Assembly: GCA_044378425.1 (NCBI GenBank)
Contig: JBILXN010000095.1
Coordinates: 1 to 8,891 of the forward strand
DNA length: 8,891 nt
DNA from: UBA6136 sp044378425
Lineage (GTDB): Bacteria; Pseudomonadota; Gammaproteobacteria; Methylococcales; Methylococcaceae
Direction of reading: 5' to 3'
Positions 1 through 5,248 of the stretch are shown one piece after another; position 1 is the first letter of the stretch; the number at the start of each line of letters is the position of its first letter. The notes beneath the pieces were generated by a model. The model searched no databases. It saw nothing but the letters and a program-made list of their open reading frames with translations, and was not told the DNA's origin. Made by a program: the position numbers and the translations under genes.

Positions 1-425
1 CTATCGGCGCCTGTCTGGCGCGCGGCACGGCCGCTGACGTGCTGACGGCCGGCAAGCATGGCTCCACCTTCGGCGGTAACCCGCTGGCTTGCCGGGCGGC
101 GCTAACGGTCATTGACATCCTGCATCAGCAGGCCCTGGCGCCGCGTGCCGCCGAACTGGGCCGGATGATACGGGCCGGCTTTCGCGAACGCCTGACCGGC
201 AACCCTCACATTATTGATATCCGCGGCCAGGGCCTGATGATCGGTATCGAACTGGACGCGCCCTGTACCGAACTGGCGGCAGCCGCACTGGCCCGCGGAT
301 TGCTGATTAACGTAACGGCGGACAGTACCATCCGCCTGCTACCTCCTCTCATACTCAGCGACGATGAAGCCCGCCATTTGATGGATGGTGTGGCGTGTCT
401 CGTCAACGACCACACGGCTGCCTGA
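1..425 (+). CDS. argD: Acetylornithine aminotransferase, C-terminal part (5' end outside window)
   Basis: This is the C-terminal portion of a class-III PLP-dependent aminotransferase; the first whole codon starts at base 3 and the TGA is at 423-425. ArgD makes N-acetylornithine from N-acetylglutamate 5-semialdehyde and glutamate in cytosolic arginine synthesis. The visible part begins IGACLARG, which in this family lies just after the PLP-binding lysine, so that lysine is expected a few codons before the window. HGSTFGGNPLACRAAL follows, the conserved small-domain motif whose Ser/Thr contacts cofactor phosphate. The segment IRGQGLMIGIEL and the ending with VTADSTIRLLPPLILS are typical ArgD C-terminal features. 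About 140 residues are visible. argF starts 14 bases downstream, which supports ArgD over other class-III aminotransferases such as GabT. Membership of the family is clear; the exact enzyme name leans on the neighbour and on the closeness of the motifs. Confidence 0.93.
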   Translation, partial: IGACLARGTAADVLTAGKHGSTFGGNPLACRAALTVIDILHQQALAPRAAELGRMIRAGFRERLTGNPHIIDIRGQGLMIGIELDAPCTELAAAALARGLLINVTADSTIRLLPPLILSDDEARHLMDGVACLVNDHTAA

Positions 426-429
426 AGCC

Positions 430-434
430 GGGAG
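430..434 (+). promoter_or_regulatory. Ribosome binding site of argF
   Basis: GGGAG lies 5 bases before the ATG at 440, just after the argD stop. It decides the start of argF against the in-frame ATG at 395, which lies within argD and would add 15 residues not typical of the family. Confidence 0.6.
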
Positions 435-439
435 TTACC

Positions 440-1366
440 ATGTCCTTGCGTCATTTGATCAACCTGACGGACCTTAGCCCGACTGAGTTCCGCGGCCTCA
501 TCCAGCGCGCCATCGAACTGAAGCAGTCCACTGCCGTCTATGAACCGCTCAAGAACAAGGTTCTGGGGATGGTGTTCGAAAAGTCATCAACCCGAACCCG
601 CATCTCGTTTGAAGCGGGCATGATTCAGTTTGGCGGCGGTGCGATTTTCCTGTCGCCCCGCGACACCCAACTGGGACGGGGTGAACCGATTGAGGATTCG
701 GCGCGCGTCATCTCCCGAATGGTGGACTGCATCATGCTGCGTACACACTCGCACCGGACGGTGGAAATTTTTGCCGAACATTCGCGGGTGCCGGTCATCA
801 ACGGCCTGACCGACCGCAGCCATCCCTGTCAGTTACTGGCCGACATGCAGACCTATTTCGAGCACCGTGGCGACATTCGCGGGCGCCAGGTGGCCTGGAT
901 TGGTGATGGCAACAACATGTGTCATTCCTATATTGAGGCCGCAGCGCTTCTGGATTTCGAACTCAGTATCGCCTGCCCTGAGGCTTACCCGCCCGCCGCC
1001 GATTTTCTGGCGTTTGCACCGTCGCGGGTGCGGGTGGTGCGTGATCCTGCCGAAGCCGTCCGTGGGGCAGATCTGGTGGTGACGGATGTTTGGGCCAGCA
1101 TGGGCCATGAGGAGGAGCAGGCCAAGCGGGTAGAGGCGTTTCGTGACTATCAGGTCACCGCAGCGCTGATGGCCCTGGCCGCGCCGGATGCGCTGTTCAT
1201 GCATTGTCTGCCGGCCCATCGGGGTGAGGAAGTCAGCGCTGATGTCATGGATGGCCAACAGAGTGTGGTGTGGGATGAGGCGGAAAACCGTCTGCACGCC
1301 CAGAAGGCCCTGCTGGAGTTTTTGCTGGTCGAGACCAGCCCGGTCCGGCAATGGGCCGATGGCTGA
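440..1366 (+). CDS. argF: Ornithine carbamoyltransferase
   Basis: A complete 308-residue OTCase, of usual length for anabolic enzymes. It joins carbamoyl phosphate and ornithine to give citrulline. Signature sites are all present: STRTR at residues 50-54 (carbamoyl-phosphate binding), HPCQ at 128-131, the SMG loop at 220-222 (ornithine binding), and HCLPAHRG at 255-262 with the active-site cysteine. The frame is open further upstream to an ATG at 395, but that would lie inside argD. The ATG at 440 gives the family N-terminus (MSLRHLINLTDLS) and has GGGAG at 430-434 with a 5-base spacer, so I chose it. The 14-base gap to argD suggests co-transcription and perhaps translational coupling. The gene converges on mdh with 41 bases between stops and no clear intrinsic terminator. 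Nothing unusual is seen in the protein. Confidence 0.97.
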   Translation: MSLRHLINLTDLSPTEFRGLIQRAIELKQSTAVYEPLKNKVLGMVFEKSSTRTRISFEAGMIQFGGGAIFLSPRDTQLGRGEPIEDSARVISRMVDCIMLRTHSHRTVEIFAEHSRVPVINGLTDRSHPCQLLADMQTYFEHRGDIRGRQVAWIGDGNNMCHSYIEAAALLDFELSIACPEAYPPAADFLAFAPSRVRVVRDPAEAVRGADLVVTDVWASMGHEEEQAKRVEAFRDYQVTAALMALAAPDALFMHCLPAHRGEEVSADVMDGQQSVVWDEAENRLHAQKALLEFLLVETSPVRQWADG

Positions 1367-1407
1367 CTGAACGCGCGGCGTCGGCCGATCCGGGGTGGAC
1401 GGTGCGG

Positions 1408-2388
1408 CTAGCCGAGCAGGTGCCGGATCATGTCCCGTTCGGCGACAATCTCGGCGGCGTTGGCTTTTAGCCTGGCCTGGCAGAAATCGTCCAGTTGCAG
1501 TCCCTGGACGATGCGCCAGTGGCCATCGCGGATCTCCACCGGGAAGGAATACATCAGACCCGGTTCTATGCCGTAACTGCCGTCACTGCATACCGACATG
1601 CTGGTCCAGTCGCCCTGCGCTGTCCCGAAGTGCCAGTCCCGCATATGATCCAACGCCGCATTTGCGGCCGATGCGGCACTGGACTTGCCGCGCAGACGAA
1701 TGATCTCGGCCCCGCGATTCTGGACCGTCGTAATGTAGGTCTGTTCGTACCACTCTCTGCCCACCCGTTCCAGCGCCGGCCGGTCCGCTACTGTGGCATG
1801 GGCGATATCCGGAAATTGCTGGGCCGAGTGATTGCCCCAGACGATGACCCGTCTGACCTGCGCGGGATTGCTGTCACAGTGCCGGGCCAGAAGGCTGACC
1901 GCGCGGTTGTGATCAAGCCGGGTCATGGCGGCAAAGTTTTCGGCCGGCAGGTCGGGCGCGTTGCAGCGGGTGATGAGGGCGTTGGTATTGGCGGGGTTGC
2001 CGACGACCAGCACCTTCACGCTGCGCCGCGCCGATTGATTCAGGGCCCGCCCCTGGGCAGAGAAAATAGCGGCATTGGTCGACAGGAGGTCTTTACGCTC
2101 CATGCCCGGCCCTCGTGGCTGGGCACCGACCAAAAAGACGATATCGGCATTCTCGAAGGCCTGCACCGGATCGCTATGACAACGGACGTCCCACAACAGC
2201 GGCGAGGCACAGTCGGCCAGTTCCATTGCAATACCGTCGAGACTCGCCACCACCTCGGGTACTTCCAGCAGATTCAGGACTATGGGCTGATCCTTGCCCA
2301 GTAAATCACCTGCAATCAGCCGGAACAGCAGCGAATAACTGATCTGCCCTGCCGCACCGGAAACGGCGATATGGACCGGTGTTTTCAT
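1408..2388 (-). CDS. mdh: Malate dehydrogenase, cytosolic 326-residue type
   Basis: A complete NAD-dependent malate dehydrogenase interconverting malate and oxaloacetate in the TCA cycle. It is of the roughly 326-329-residue type found in Thermus and many proteobacteria, not the 312-residue E. coli type. Visible sites: Rossmann motif GAAGQI at residues 11-16; E42 at the end of the second strand, the position where this family's acidic residue favours NAD over NADP; loop PRGPGMER with substrate arginines R92 and R98; NPANTNA at 131-137; MTRLDHNRA at 155-163 with substrate R162 or its neighbour and catalytic D159; and WGNHS at 184-188 with catalytic H187. A GTG at 2424 would add 12 residues (VSDDKETQLGDA). 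I chose the ATG at 2388 because MKTPV matches the family start; GGGTGA sits 4 bases before it. It lies 59 bases downstream of the CopZ-like gene and may be read with it. Confidence 0.96.
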   Translation of the reverse strand: MKTPVHIAVSGAAGQISYSLLFRLIAGDLLGKDQPIVLNLLEVPEVVASLDGIAMELADCASPLLWDVRCHSDPVQAFENADIVFLVGAQPRGPGMERKDLLSTNAAIFSAQGRALNQSARRSVKVLVVGNPANTNALITRCNAPDLPAENFAAMTRLDHNRAVSLLARHCDSNPAQVRRVIVWGNHSAQQFPDIAHATVADRPALERVGREWYEQTYITTVQNRGAEIIRLRGKSSAASAANAALDHMRDWHFGTAQGDWTSMSVCSDGSYGIEPGLMYSFPVEIRDGHWRIVQGLQLDDFCQARLKANAAEIVAERDMIRHLLG

Positions 2389-2447
2389 TGCGTCACCCAA
2401 TTGAGTTTCCTTGTCATCAGACACGCCCCTGAAGAAGCATCTGGTCG

Positions 2448-2654
2448 CTAGTCGGTTGCGTAACCTTTGGCTGCGATCGCCTGTTTGATCTGGGCCAGAG
2501 TCGCCTGTGCGTCGTCGTACTCGATATCCACCCGGCTGTCAGGTGCCGAGGCCTTGCTGGAAAGTACCCCAGCCAGTGCATTGACGGCCTCCTGCACTGA
2601 TTTTTCGCATCCACCGCACTTCATTCCTCTGACGTTCAACTGGGCAGTAGCCAT
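2448..2654 (-). CDS. Heavy-metal-associated (CopZ-like) small metal-binding protein
   Basis: A 68-residue stand-alone HMA domain with the ferredoxin-like pattern expected for copper chaperones such as CopZ or Atx1. The metal loop is GMKCGGC with cysteines C13 and C16 in the MxCxxC arrangement, and the C-terminal helix reads IKQAIAAKGY. Such proteins carry Cu(I), or less often Zn or Hg, in the cytosol and hand it to P-type ATPases or regulators. No copper ATPase, MerR/CueR regulator or obvious metal operator is in this window, so the metal is not settled. A middle stretch SSKASAPDSRVDIEY is slightly longer than the usual VVSVEVDLE-type linker. TAAGGAG 8 bases before the ATG is a strong ribosome site and fixes the start. 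It sits between a DUF4389 gene and mdh on the same strand. Confidence 0.9.
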   Translation of the reverse strand: MATAQLNVRGMKCGGCEKSVQEAVNALAGVLSSKASAPDSRVDIEYDDAQATLAQIKQAIAAKGYATD

Positions 2655-2662
2655 CGTCTGTT

Positions 2663-2669
2663 CTCCTTA
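2663..2669 (-). promoter_or_regulatory. Strong ribosome binding site of the CopZ-like gene
   Basis: The minus strand reads TAAGGAG here, 8 bases upstream of the ATG at 2654. It is the closest match to the consensus Shine-Dalgarno among the genes of this window and fixes the start of the metal-binding protein. Confidence 0.7.
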
Positions 2670-2701
2670 GTGTGAGCTGTGAGCAATGCCGGGGCGCCCG
2701 T

Positions 2702-2980
2702 TCAGTCCTGCCGGCTGCGACTATTGAACGGGAAGGGTTTATCGTTTGAGGCATAGGACAGATACAGCCAGATGCGATAAACATAGTCGGCGATCAGTTT
2801 GCCGGTGCGCTGTGCGCCGGCGTTGGGCTGGCTGCCAATGAGGTGGAGCACAACCTGCATCAGCAGAACGCCCCACAGGACAAAACGAACGACGCCAAGA
2901 ATAACCACATAGACGAGGATGTAAAACAGCCTGACGAAGAAATTCCCGGATTCGATGACGGAAGGTTCGATGCTGGACAT
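2702..2980 (-). CDS. DUF4389 family membrane protein
   Basis: A 92-residue protein that I recognise as DUF4389 (PF14333-type), whose function is not known. It has a short polar N-terminus, then a long hydrophobic stretch at about residues 14-47 (RLFYILVYVVILGVVRFVLW onward), long enough for one long or two closely spaced membrane helices. Next come SQPNAGAQRTGKLIADYVYRIWLYLSY, and the characteristic ending with DKPFPF and a basic tail. The family usually has this RxxYxLxY..., PN, YxYRIWxYLxY, KPFPF order. The ATG at 2980 is the only sensible start, though the ribosome site before it is weak. It is divergent from alkB and is the first gene of a possible minus-strand unit with the CopZ-like gene (47 bases downstream) and mdh. 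Family call is good; role unknown. Confidence 0.82.
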   Translation of the reverse strand: MSSIEPSVIESGNFFVRLFYILVYVVILGVVRFVLWGVLLMQVVLHLIGSQPNAGAQRTGKLIADYVYRIWLYLSYASNDKPFPFNSRSRQD

Positions 2981-3093
2981 GTTCGCACTTGATTCTTTAT
3001 GTTTGACTTACACGAGCCGCCCGCTAGCCCCATTCGGGGATGGAAACCAGGCGATGCCCGCAACCTAATCAGGCTGGCAAGAATACCGCAATC
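2981..3093. other. Divergent intergenic region between DUF4389 and alkB genes
   Basis: These 113 bases must hold the start signals of both divergent genes. There is a TTGACT at 3003-3008 on the plus strand, but no acceptable -10 follows at 16-18 bases. A short hairpin CCCCATTCGGGG sits at 3028-3039. I could not place a convincing promoter on either strand. No Ada-box-like repeat is obvious. Confidence 0.4.
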
Positions 3094-3678
3094 ATGACGC
3101 TCCTGTTAAATCGCGACGGCGAATTGAGCTATATCGAGGATTACCTCCCACTTGCCGAAGCCGATCGCATGCTGTCGCAACTGACGAATGAGCTGGCCTT
3201 TGAAACCGAAGAATGTGTGATGGCGGGCCGCAGGATCAGGGTGCCCCGACGCGTGTGCTGGTACGGCGACCCGGAAGCCTGCTACCGCTATTCAGGGGTC
3301 GACCACATACCGAAGCCCTGGCCGCCGGTTTTGGCGGCACTCAGGGGGCGGCTGGAAGTCGAGTGCGGCCAGGCGTTCAACAGTGTACTTGGCAACCTCT
3401 ATCGTGACGGCCAGGACAGCATGGGCTGGCACGCCGACGATGAGCGGGAACTGGGCCGCAATCCGGTCATCGCATCCCTTTCGCTCGGTAGCGAGCGCCG
3501 GTTCGACCTTCGCCACACTGCGAGCGGGGAGATCCTGCACCTGCCGCTGGCGCATGGCAGCCTGCTGATCATGCGCGGCCGTTTTCAGCATCACTGGCGC
3601 CACCGCATTCCCCGGCAACCTGGCCTGTTACGGCCGCGCATCAATCTCACCTTCCGACTCATCCACCCGCGAGACTGA
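3094..3678 (+). CDS. alkB: AlkB-family 2-oxoglutarate/Fe(II) dioxygenase (alkylation repair)
   Basis: A 194-residue member of the AlkB family, closer in pattern to human ALKBH2/3 and their bacterial relatives than to E. coli AlkB. It oxidatively removes methyl groups such as 1-methyladenine and 3-methylcytosine from DNA or RNA. Residues seen: the strand NSVLGNLYRDGQDSMGWHAD with iron ligands H113 and D115; distal iron ligand H170 in HWRHRIP; and RPRINLTFR at 180-188 with R182 and R188, the 2-oxoglutarate-binding arginine pair. The nucleotide-recognition lid region is RVPRRVCWYGD. An in-frame ATG at 3040 would add 18 residues (ETRRCPQPNQ...) with no family resemblance; I prefer 3094, although neither start has a good ribosome site. 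It is followed 2 bases later by a small Cys/His protein. Catalytic residues look intact; substrate preference is inferred. Confidence 0.92.
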   Translation: MTLLLNRDGELSYIEDYLPLAEADRMLSQLTNELAFETEECVMAGRRIRVPRRVCWYGDPEACYRYSGVDHIPKPWPPVLAALRGRLEVECGQAFNSVLGNLYRDGQDSMGWHADDERELGRNPVIASLSLGSERRFDLRHTASGEILHLPLAHGSLLIMRGRFQHHWRHRIPRQPGLLRPRINLTFRLIHPRD

Positions 3679-3680
3679 CC

Positions 3681-3866
3681 ATGGCCGAGATTATTCCCTT
3701 TCGCAGACCCAAGGCCTCGGAAAAGCACAAGGGCAAAACCCTGTGCCGCAGCGGTTTTCATCGCTGGGCCGTCGATACGACCCAGGTTTTTGATGTGAAG
3801 CAGGGCCGACTGGTCACGGTGTCCCGTTGCGAGCGCTGCGGAATCCTCAAGCACGAGCTGCGCTGA
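3681..3866 (+). CDS. Small conserved-looking protein with Cys/His zinc-type ligands
   Basis: A 61-residue basic protein that I cannot assign to a named family, although the N-terminus MAEIIPFRRP and the layout look like a short conserved hypothetical protein of gammaproteobacteria. Possible metal ligands are C22, H27, C50 and C53: one CxxxxH pair and one CxxC pair (RCERCG) separated by 22 residues. That is a plausible single zinc-ribbon-like site. About the first 20 residues are rich in Lys and Arg (FRRPKASEKHKGK), which could contact nucleic acid. The ATG is 2 bases after the alkB TGA, so translation is probably coupled and the two are likely to be made together. The gene ends 12 bases before the convergent GGCT-like gene. 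It is very likely a real gene by spacing and composition; the function and the zinc site are inference. Confidence 0.8.
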   Translation: MAEIIPFRRPKASEKHKGKTLCRSGFHRWAVDTTQVFDVKQGRLVTVSRCERCGILKHELR

Positions 3867-3878
3867 CGGCTGTTGATT

Positions 3879-4292
3879 TCAGTCGCAGACGCGCCCCTCA
3901 AGAAATCCGGCCAGCGAGAGCGACTGAAAGTGGGTGAGGCACCAGGGCTGGTCATCCAGCAGTGCGTAGGATTGAGGGGGAACGACATAGACCCAGGCTG
4001 CTACAGTCAGGCCCGCTCCGGTTGTCACTGCCAGTGACTCACGCTGGTAGAACGTATCCTCAAAGGCATCGAGCCGGGCCAGTTCGGCCGAATCCAGCCC
4101 ACTGTAAAGCACGCCGGATGTCACCGCCCCCGCTTCAAGGCGGAGGCCGGGGTAACTGTAGTCCAGCAGCCGATAGCGGGCGTAGCCGTATAGGCTGGCG
4201 GGGCTGGCTGCCGGACAGCGCCCGGTGACCGCCGACATGACCGAGGGGAGTTGCAGGGTGCCGTAAGTAAAGACACTGGCAGTCGGATTCAT
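3879..4292 (-). CDS. Gamma-glutamylcyclotransferase-like (AIG2/GGCT fold) protein
   Basis: A 137-residue protein of the GGCT/AIG2-like superfamily, which releases 5-oxoproline from gamma-glutamyl amines or amino acids. Visible sites: the substrate-binding loop with YGTL at residues 10-13, hydrophobic strands through YGYARYRLLDYSYPGL, and LDAFED at 74-79 with E78 in the position of the catalytic glutamate, followed by Y82 in the usual FYxRE context. The strand VAAWVYV follows. The C-terminus WCLTHFQSLSLAGFLEG is common in bacterial members. The frame stays open upstream to an ATG at 4592, but that part is antisense to the response regulator and lacks homology. The ATG at 4292 puts YGTL at the expected distance from the N-terminus, with GGGAA about 4 bases before it. 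The true substrate cannot be told from sequence. It is convergent with the small Cys/His gene and divergent from the response regulator. Confidence 0.88.
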   Translation of the reverse strand: MNPTASVFTYGTLQLPSVMSAVTGRCPAASPASLYGYARYRLLDYSYPGLRLEAGAVTSGVLYSGLDSAELARLDAFEDTFYQRESLAVTTGAGLTVAAWVYVVPPQSYALLDDQPWCLTHFQSLSLAGFLEGRVCD

Positions 4293-4401
4293 CGGTTTCC
4301 CATTAAAGTCGGAGGTGGAACTCGGGCGGGCTGGATCGTGAAGGAGCAGGGAATGCGCCGGCATCTGGCCCGAATCATCGCTATAGCCAAGGGACTGGAT
4401 C

Positions 4402-4863
4402 ATGATGCGCCTCACAGGAAACACCCACCCCCTTCCCGCCTCACAGGCTGCGCCAGCGGCAATCGCCGGGCTTGGCGCGGAGCCGCTGGGACAGTTCACG
4501 TTGGCCCCGCGTGTGCTCATCGTCGATGATAATACTGATTCGGCCGACAGTCTGGCTTTGCTGCTCAGCATGACGGGCCACCATGTGCGCACGGCCTACG
4601 ATGGCAGAGGTGCGCTGCGGCATGCGGTTGATTTCAAGCCCGCGGCGGTGTTGCTGGATATCGGCCTGCCGGATATGAACGGTTATGATGTGGCCCGCTG
4701 CCTCAGGGACACGCCGGGGCTGGAGAACATTCTGGTCATCGCGATCACCGGCTATGGTCACGACTGCGACCGGATATGCTCTGCCATGGCCGGAATCGAC
4801 CATCACCTGGTCAAGCCGGTTGATCCGGATGCGCTTTTAGCGCTGCTCAATGGCGCGAACTGA
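4402..4863 (+). CDS. Receiver-only response regulator
   Basis: A 153-residue protein with a single CheY-like receiver domain from about residue 37 to the end. The acidic pair D42-D43 (LIVDDN), phosphoacceptor D86 (LLDIGLPDMNG), the switch threonine T116 (AITGYG) and K138 (VKPVD) are all present, so it should be phosphorylated by a histidine kinase. There is no DNA-binding or enzymatic output domain. The receiver most resembles those found at the C-terminus of hybrid histidine kinases (DIGLPDMNGYDVAR, DHHLVKPVDPDALLALL). The first 36 residues are low-complexity, rich in Ala, Pro and Gly. AAGGGA at 4389-4394 lies 7 bases before the ATG at 4402; a TTG at 4501 would give a bare receiver if the extension is not made. 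No kinase is in the window. The output partner is unknown. Confidence 0.9.
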   Translation: MMRLTGNTHPLPASQAAPAAIAGLGAEPLGQFTLAPRVLIVDDNTDSADSLALLLSMTGHHVRTAYDGRGALRHAVDFKPAAVLLDIGLPDMNGYDVARCLRDTPGLENILVIAITGYGHDCDRICSAMAGIDHHLVKPVDPDALLALLNGAN

Positions 4864-4883
4864 AAAGTGCCCCGCGCCTGCGC

Positions 4884-4899
4884 TAGGTACTCATACCTA
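4884..4899. promoter_or_regulatory. Inverted repeat TAGGTA-CTCA-TACCTA, possible regulator site
   Basis: A perfect 6-bp inverted repeat with a 4-base centre, 20 bases after the response-regulator stop. The half-site TACCTAT fits the TACYYMT heptamer bound by NarL-type regulators, though NarL's paired sites face each other in the opposite order (TAC outside). It could be an operator for a LuxR/NarL-type protein, or only a short hairpin. No such regulator is in the window. Confidence 0.35.
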
Positions 4900-4944
4900 T
4901 GTCCGTACGGTCTGACATGAGTTGTAATGTCGTCACTCGAACGG

Positions 4945-4973
4945 GGCCGGTCAGGCCCTCTTCGGGGGCCGGC
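4945..4973. other. GC-rich hairpin, possible weak terminator
   Basis: GCCGG at 4946-4950 pairs with CCGGC at 4969-4973, and an inner CCC can pair with GGG around TCTTC. It lies 82 bases after the response-regulator stop. There is no T-run behind it, so a Rho-independent terminator is doubtful. Confidence 0.3.
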
Positions 4974-5066
4974 ACAGGATGTACCGGCAGGACACAGGAC
5001 ACCGCGACAGGACGCAGGGATGTACGCGCCGGATAAGGACTTTCCGGATGGAAGAAGGGATGCCTC
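4974..5066. repeat. Purine-rich array of degenerate GGATG/GGACA words
   Basis: About nine GGAY words (GGATG, GGACA, GGACG, GGATA, GGACT) occur in some 90 bases, all on the plus strand. Two larger blocks look related: AGGATGTACCGGCAGGACA starting at 4977 and GGGATGTACGCGCCGGATAAGGAC starting near 5018. A small CCGGA/TCCGG pairing sits around 5029-5048. The sequence is strand-asymmetric, unlike the coding DNA on either side, and runs straight into the palindrome at 5074. I read it as part of a dispersed non-coding repeat; copies elsewhere cannot be checked here. Confidence 0.45.
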
Positions 5067-5073
5067 CAGCAGA

Positions 5074-5112
5074 ATTCGGGACACTCCGAAAGGATGTCGC
5101 AGTGTCCCGAAT
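5074..5112. repeat. REP-like palindrome: 12-bp perfect stem, 15-base loop
   Basis: ATTCGGGACACT at 5074-5085 and AGTGTCCCGAAT at 5101-5112 are exact reverse complements, separated by 15 bases. No T-run follows on either side, and the next gene lies 136 bases downstream, so it is not a normal terminator. Arms with a GGGACA/TGTCCC core are reminiscent of REP-type palindromes associated with RAYT (TnpA_REP) transposases in gammaproteobacteria; that link is from memory and is an inference. No transposase is present in the window, so if it is mobile it was moved in trans. Confidence 0.6.
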
Positions 5113-5186
5113 ACCCATCGACAGCCGTCTGGCCCATGACCGATGCCCTCGCCCGATGGGCACCACGAGATTCAGTCGCACGCCGT

Positions 5187-5215
5187 TTGACAGGCTATTC
5201 GCGACAGGTTATTTG
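5187..5215 (+). promoter_or_regulatory. Candidate sigma-70 promoter of the ATPase gene
   Basis: A consensus -35 hexamer TTGACA at 5187-5192 is followed by a 17-base spacer and TATTTG at 5210-5215 as a modest -10 (three of six matches). Transcription from it would begin near 5222, giving a leader of about 27 bases before the ATG at 5249. This agrees with the shorter start for the ATPase and would exclude the upstream in-frame ATGs at 5156 and 4979. Confidence 0.4.
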
Positions 5216-5248
5216 TTCCGCCACATCGACTGGCACCGGAACCCGCAA

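Larger units (their letters stand above)
4864..5248. other. Gene-free, repeat-rich intergenic stretch
   Basis: Between the response regulator and the ATPase there are 385 bases with no convincing gene on either strand. The ATPase frame is open for 90 codons upstream of its chosen start, back to an ATG at 4979, but that translation (rich in Arg and Thr) has no family resemblance. From left to right the stretch holds a small inverted repeat, a GC-rich hairpin, a purine-rich array of degenerate GGATG/GGACA words, a long palindrome and a candidate promoter, each listed separately. Confidence 0.7.

Noticed and set aside
395..439. N-terminal extension of argF starting at ATG 395
   Set aside because: It overlaps the argD coding end, adds residues not typical of OTCases, and the ATG at 440 has its own GGGAG ribosome site.
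833..1351. Minus-strand open frame of 172 codons inside argF
   Set aside because: Fully antisense to a well-conserved enzyme; no recognisable domain; typical of GC-rich third-position bias.
1495..2304. Plus-strand open frame of 269 codons opposite mdh
   Set aside because: Antisense to a complete malate dehydrogenase with all active-site residues; its translation shows no family motifs.
3031..3047. Sequence ending in GGGGATGGAAAC that resembles the end of a type I CRISPR repeat
   Set aside because: Only one copy and no spacer-sized periodicity or cas genes, so not a CRISPR array.
4251..4529. Plus-strand open frame of 92 codons before and inside the response regulator
   Set aside because: Out of frame with the receiver domain, low-complexity Arg-rich translation, no motif.
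4293..4592. Upstream extension of the GGCT-like gene to ATG 4592
   Set aside because: The extra 100 residues are antisense to the response regulator and unlike the family, which starts shortly before the YGTL loop.
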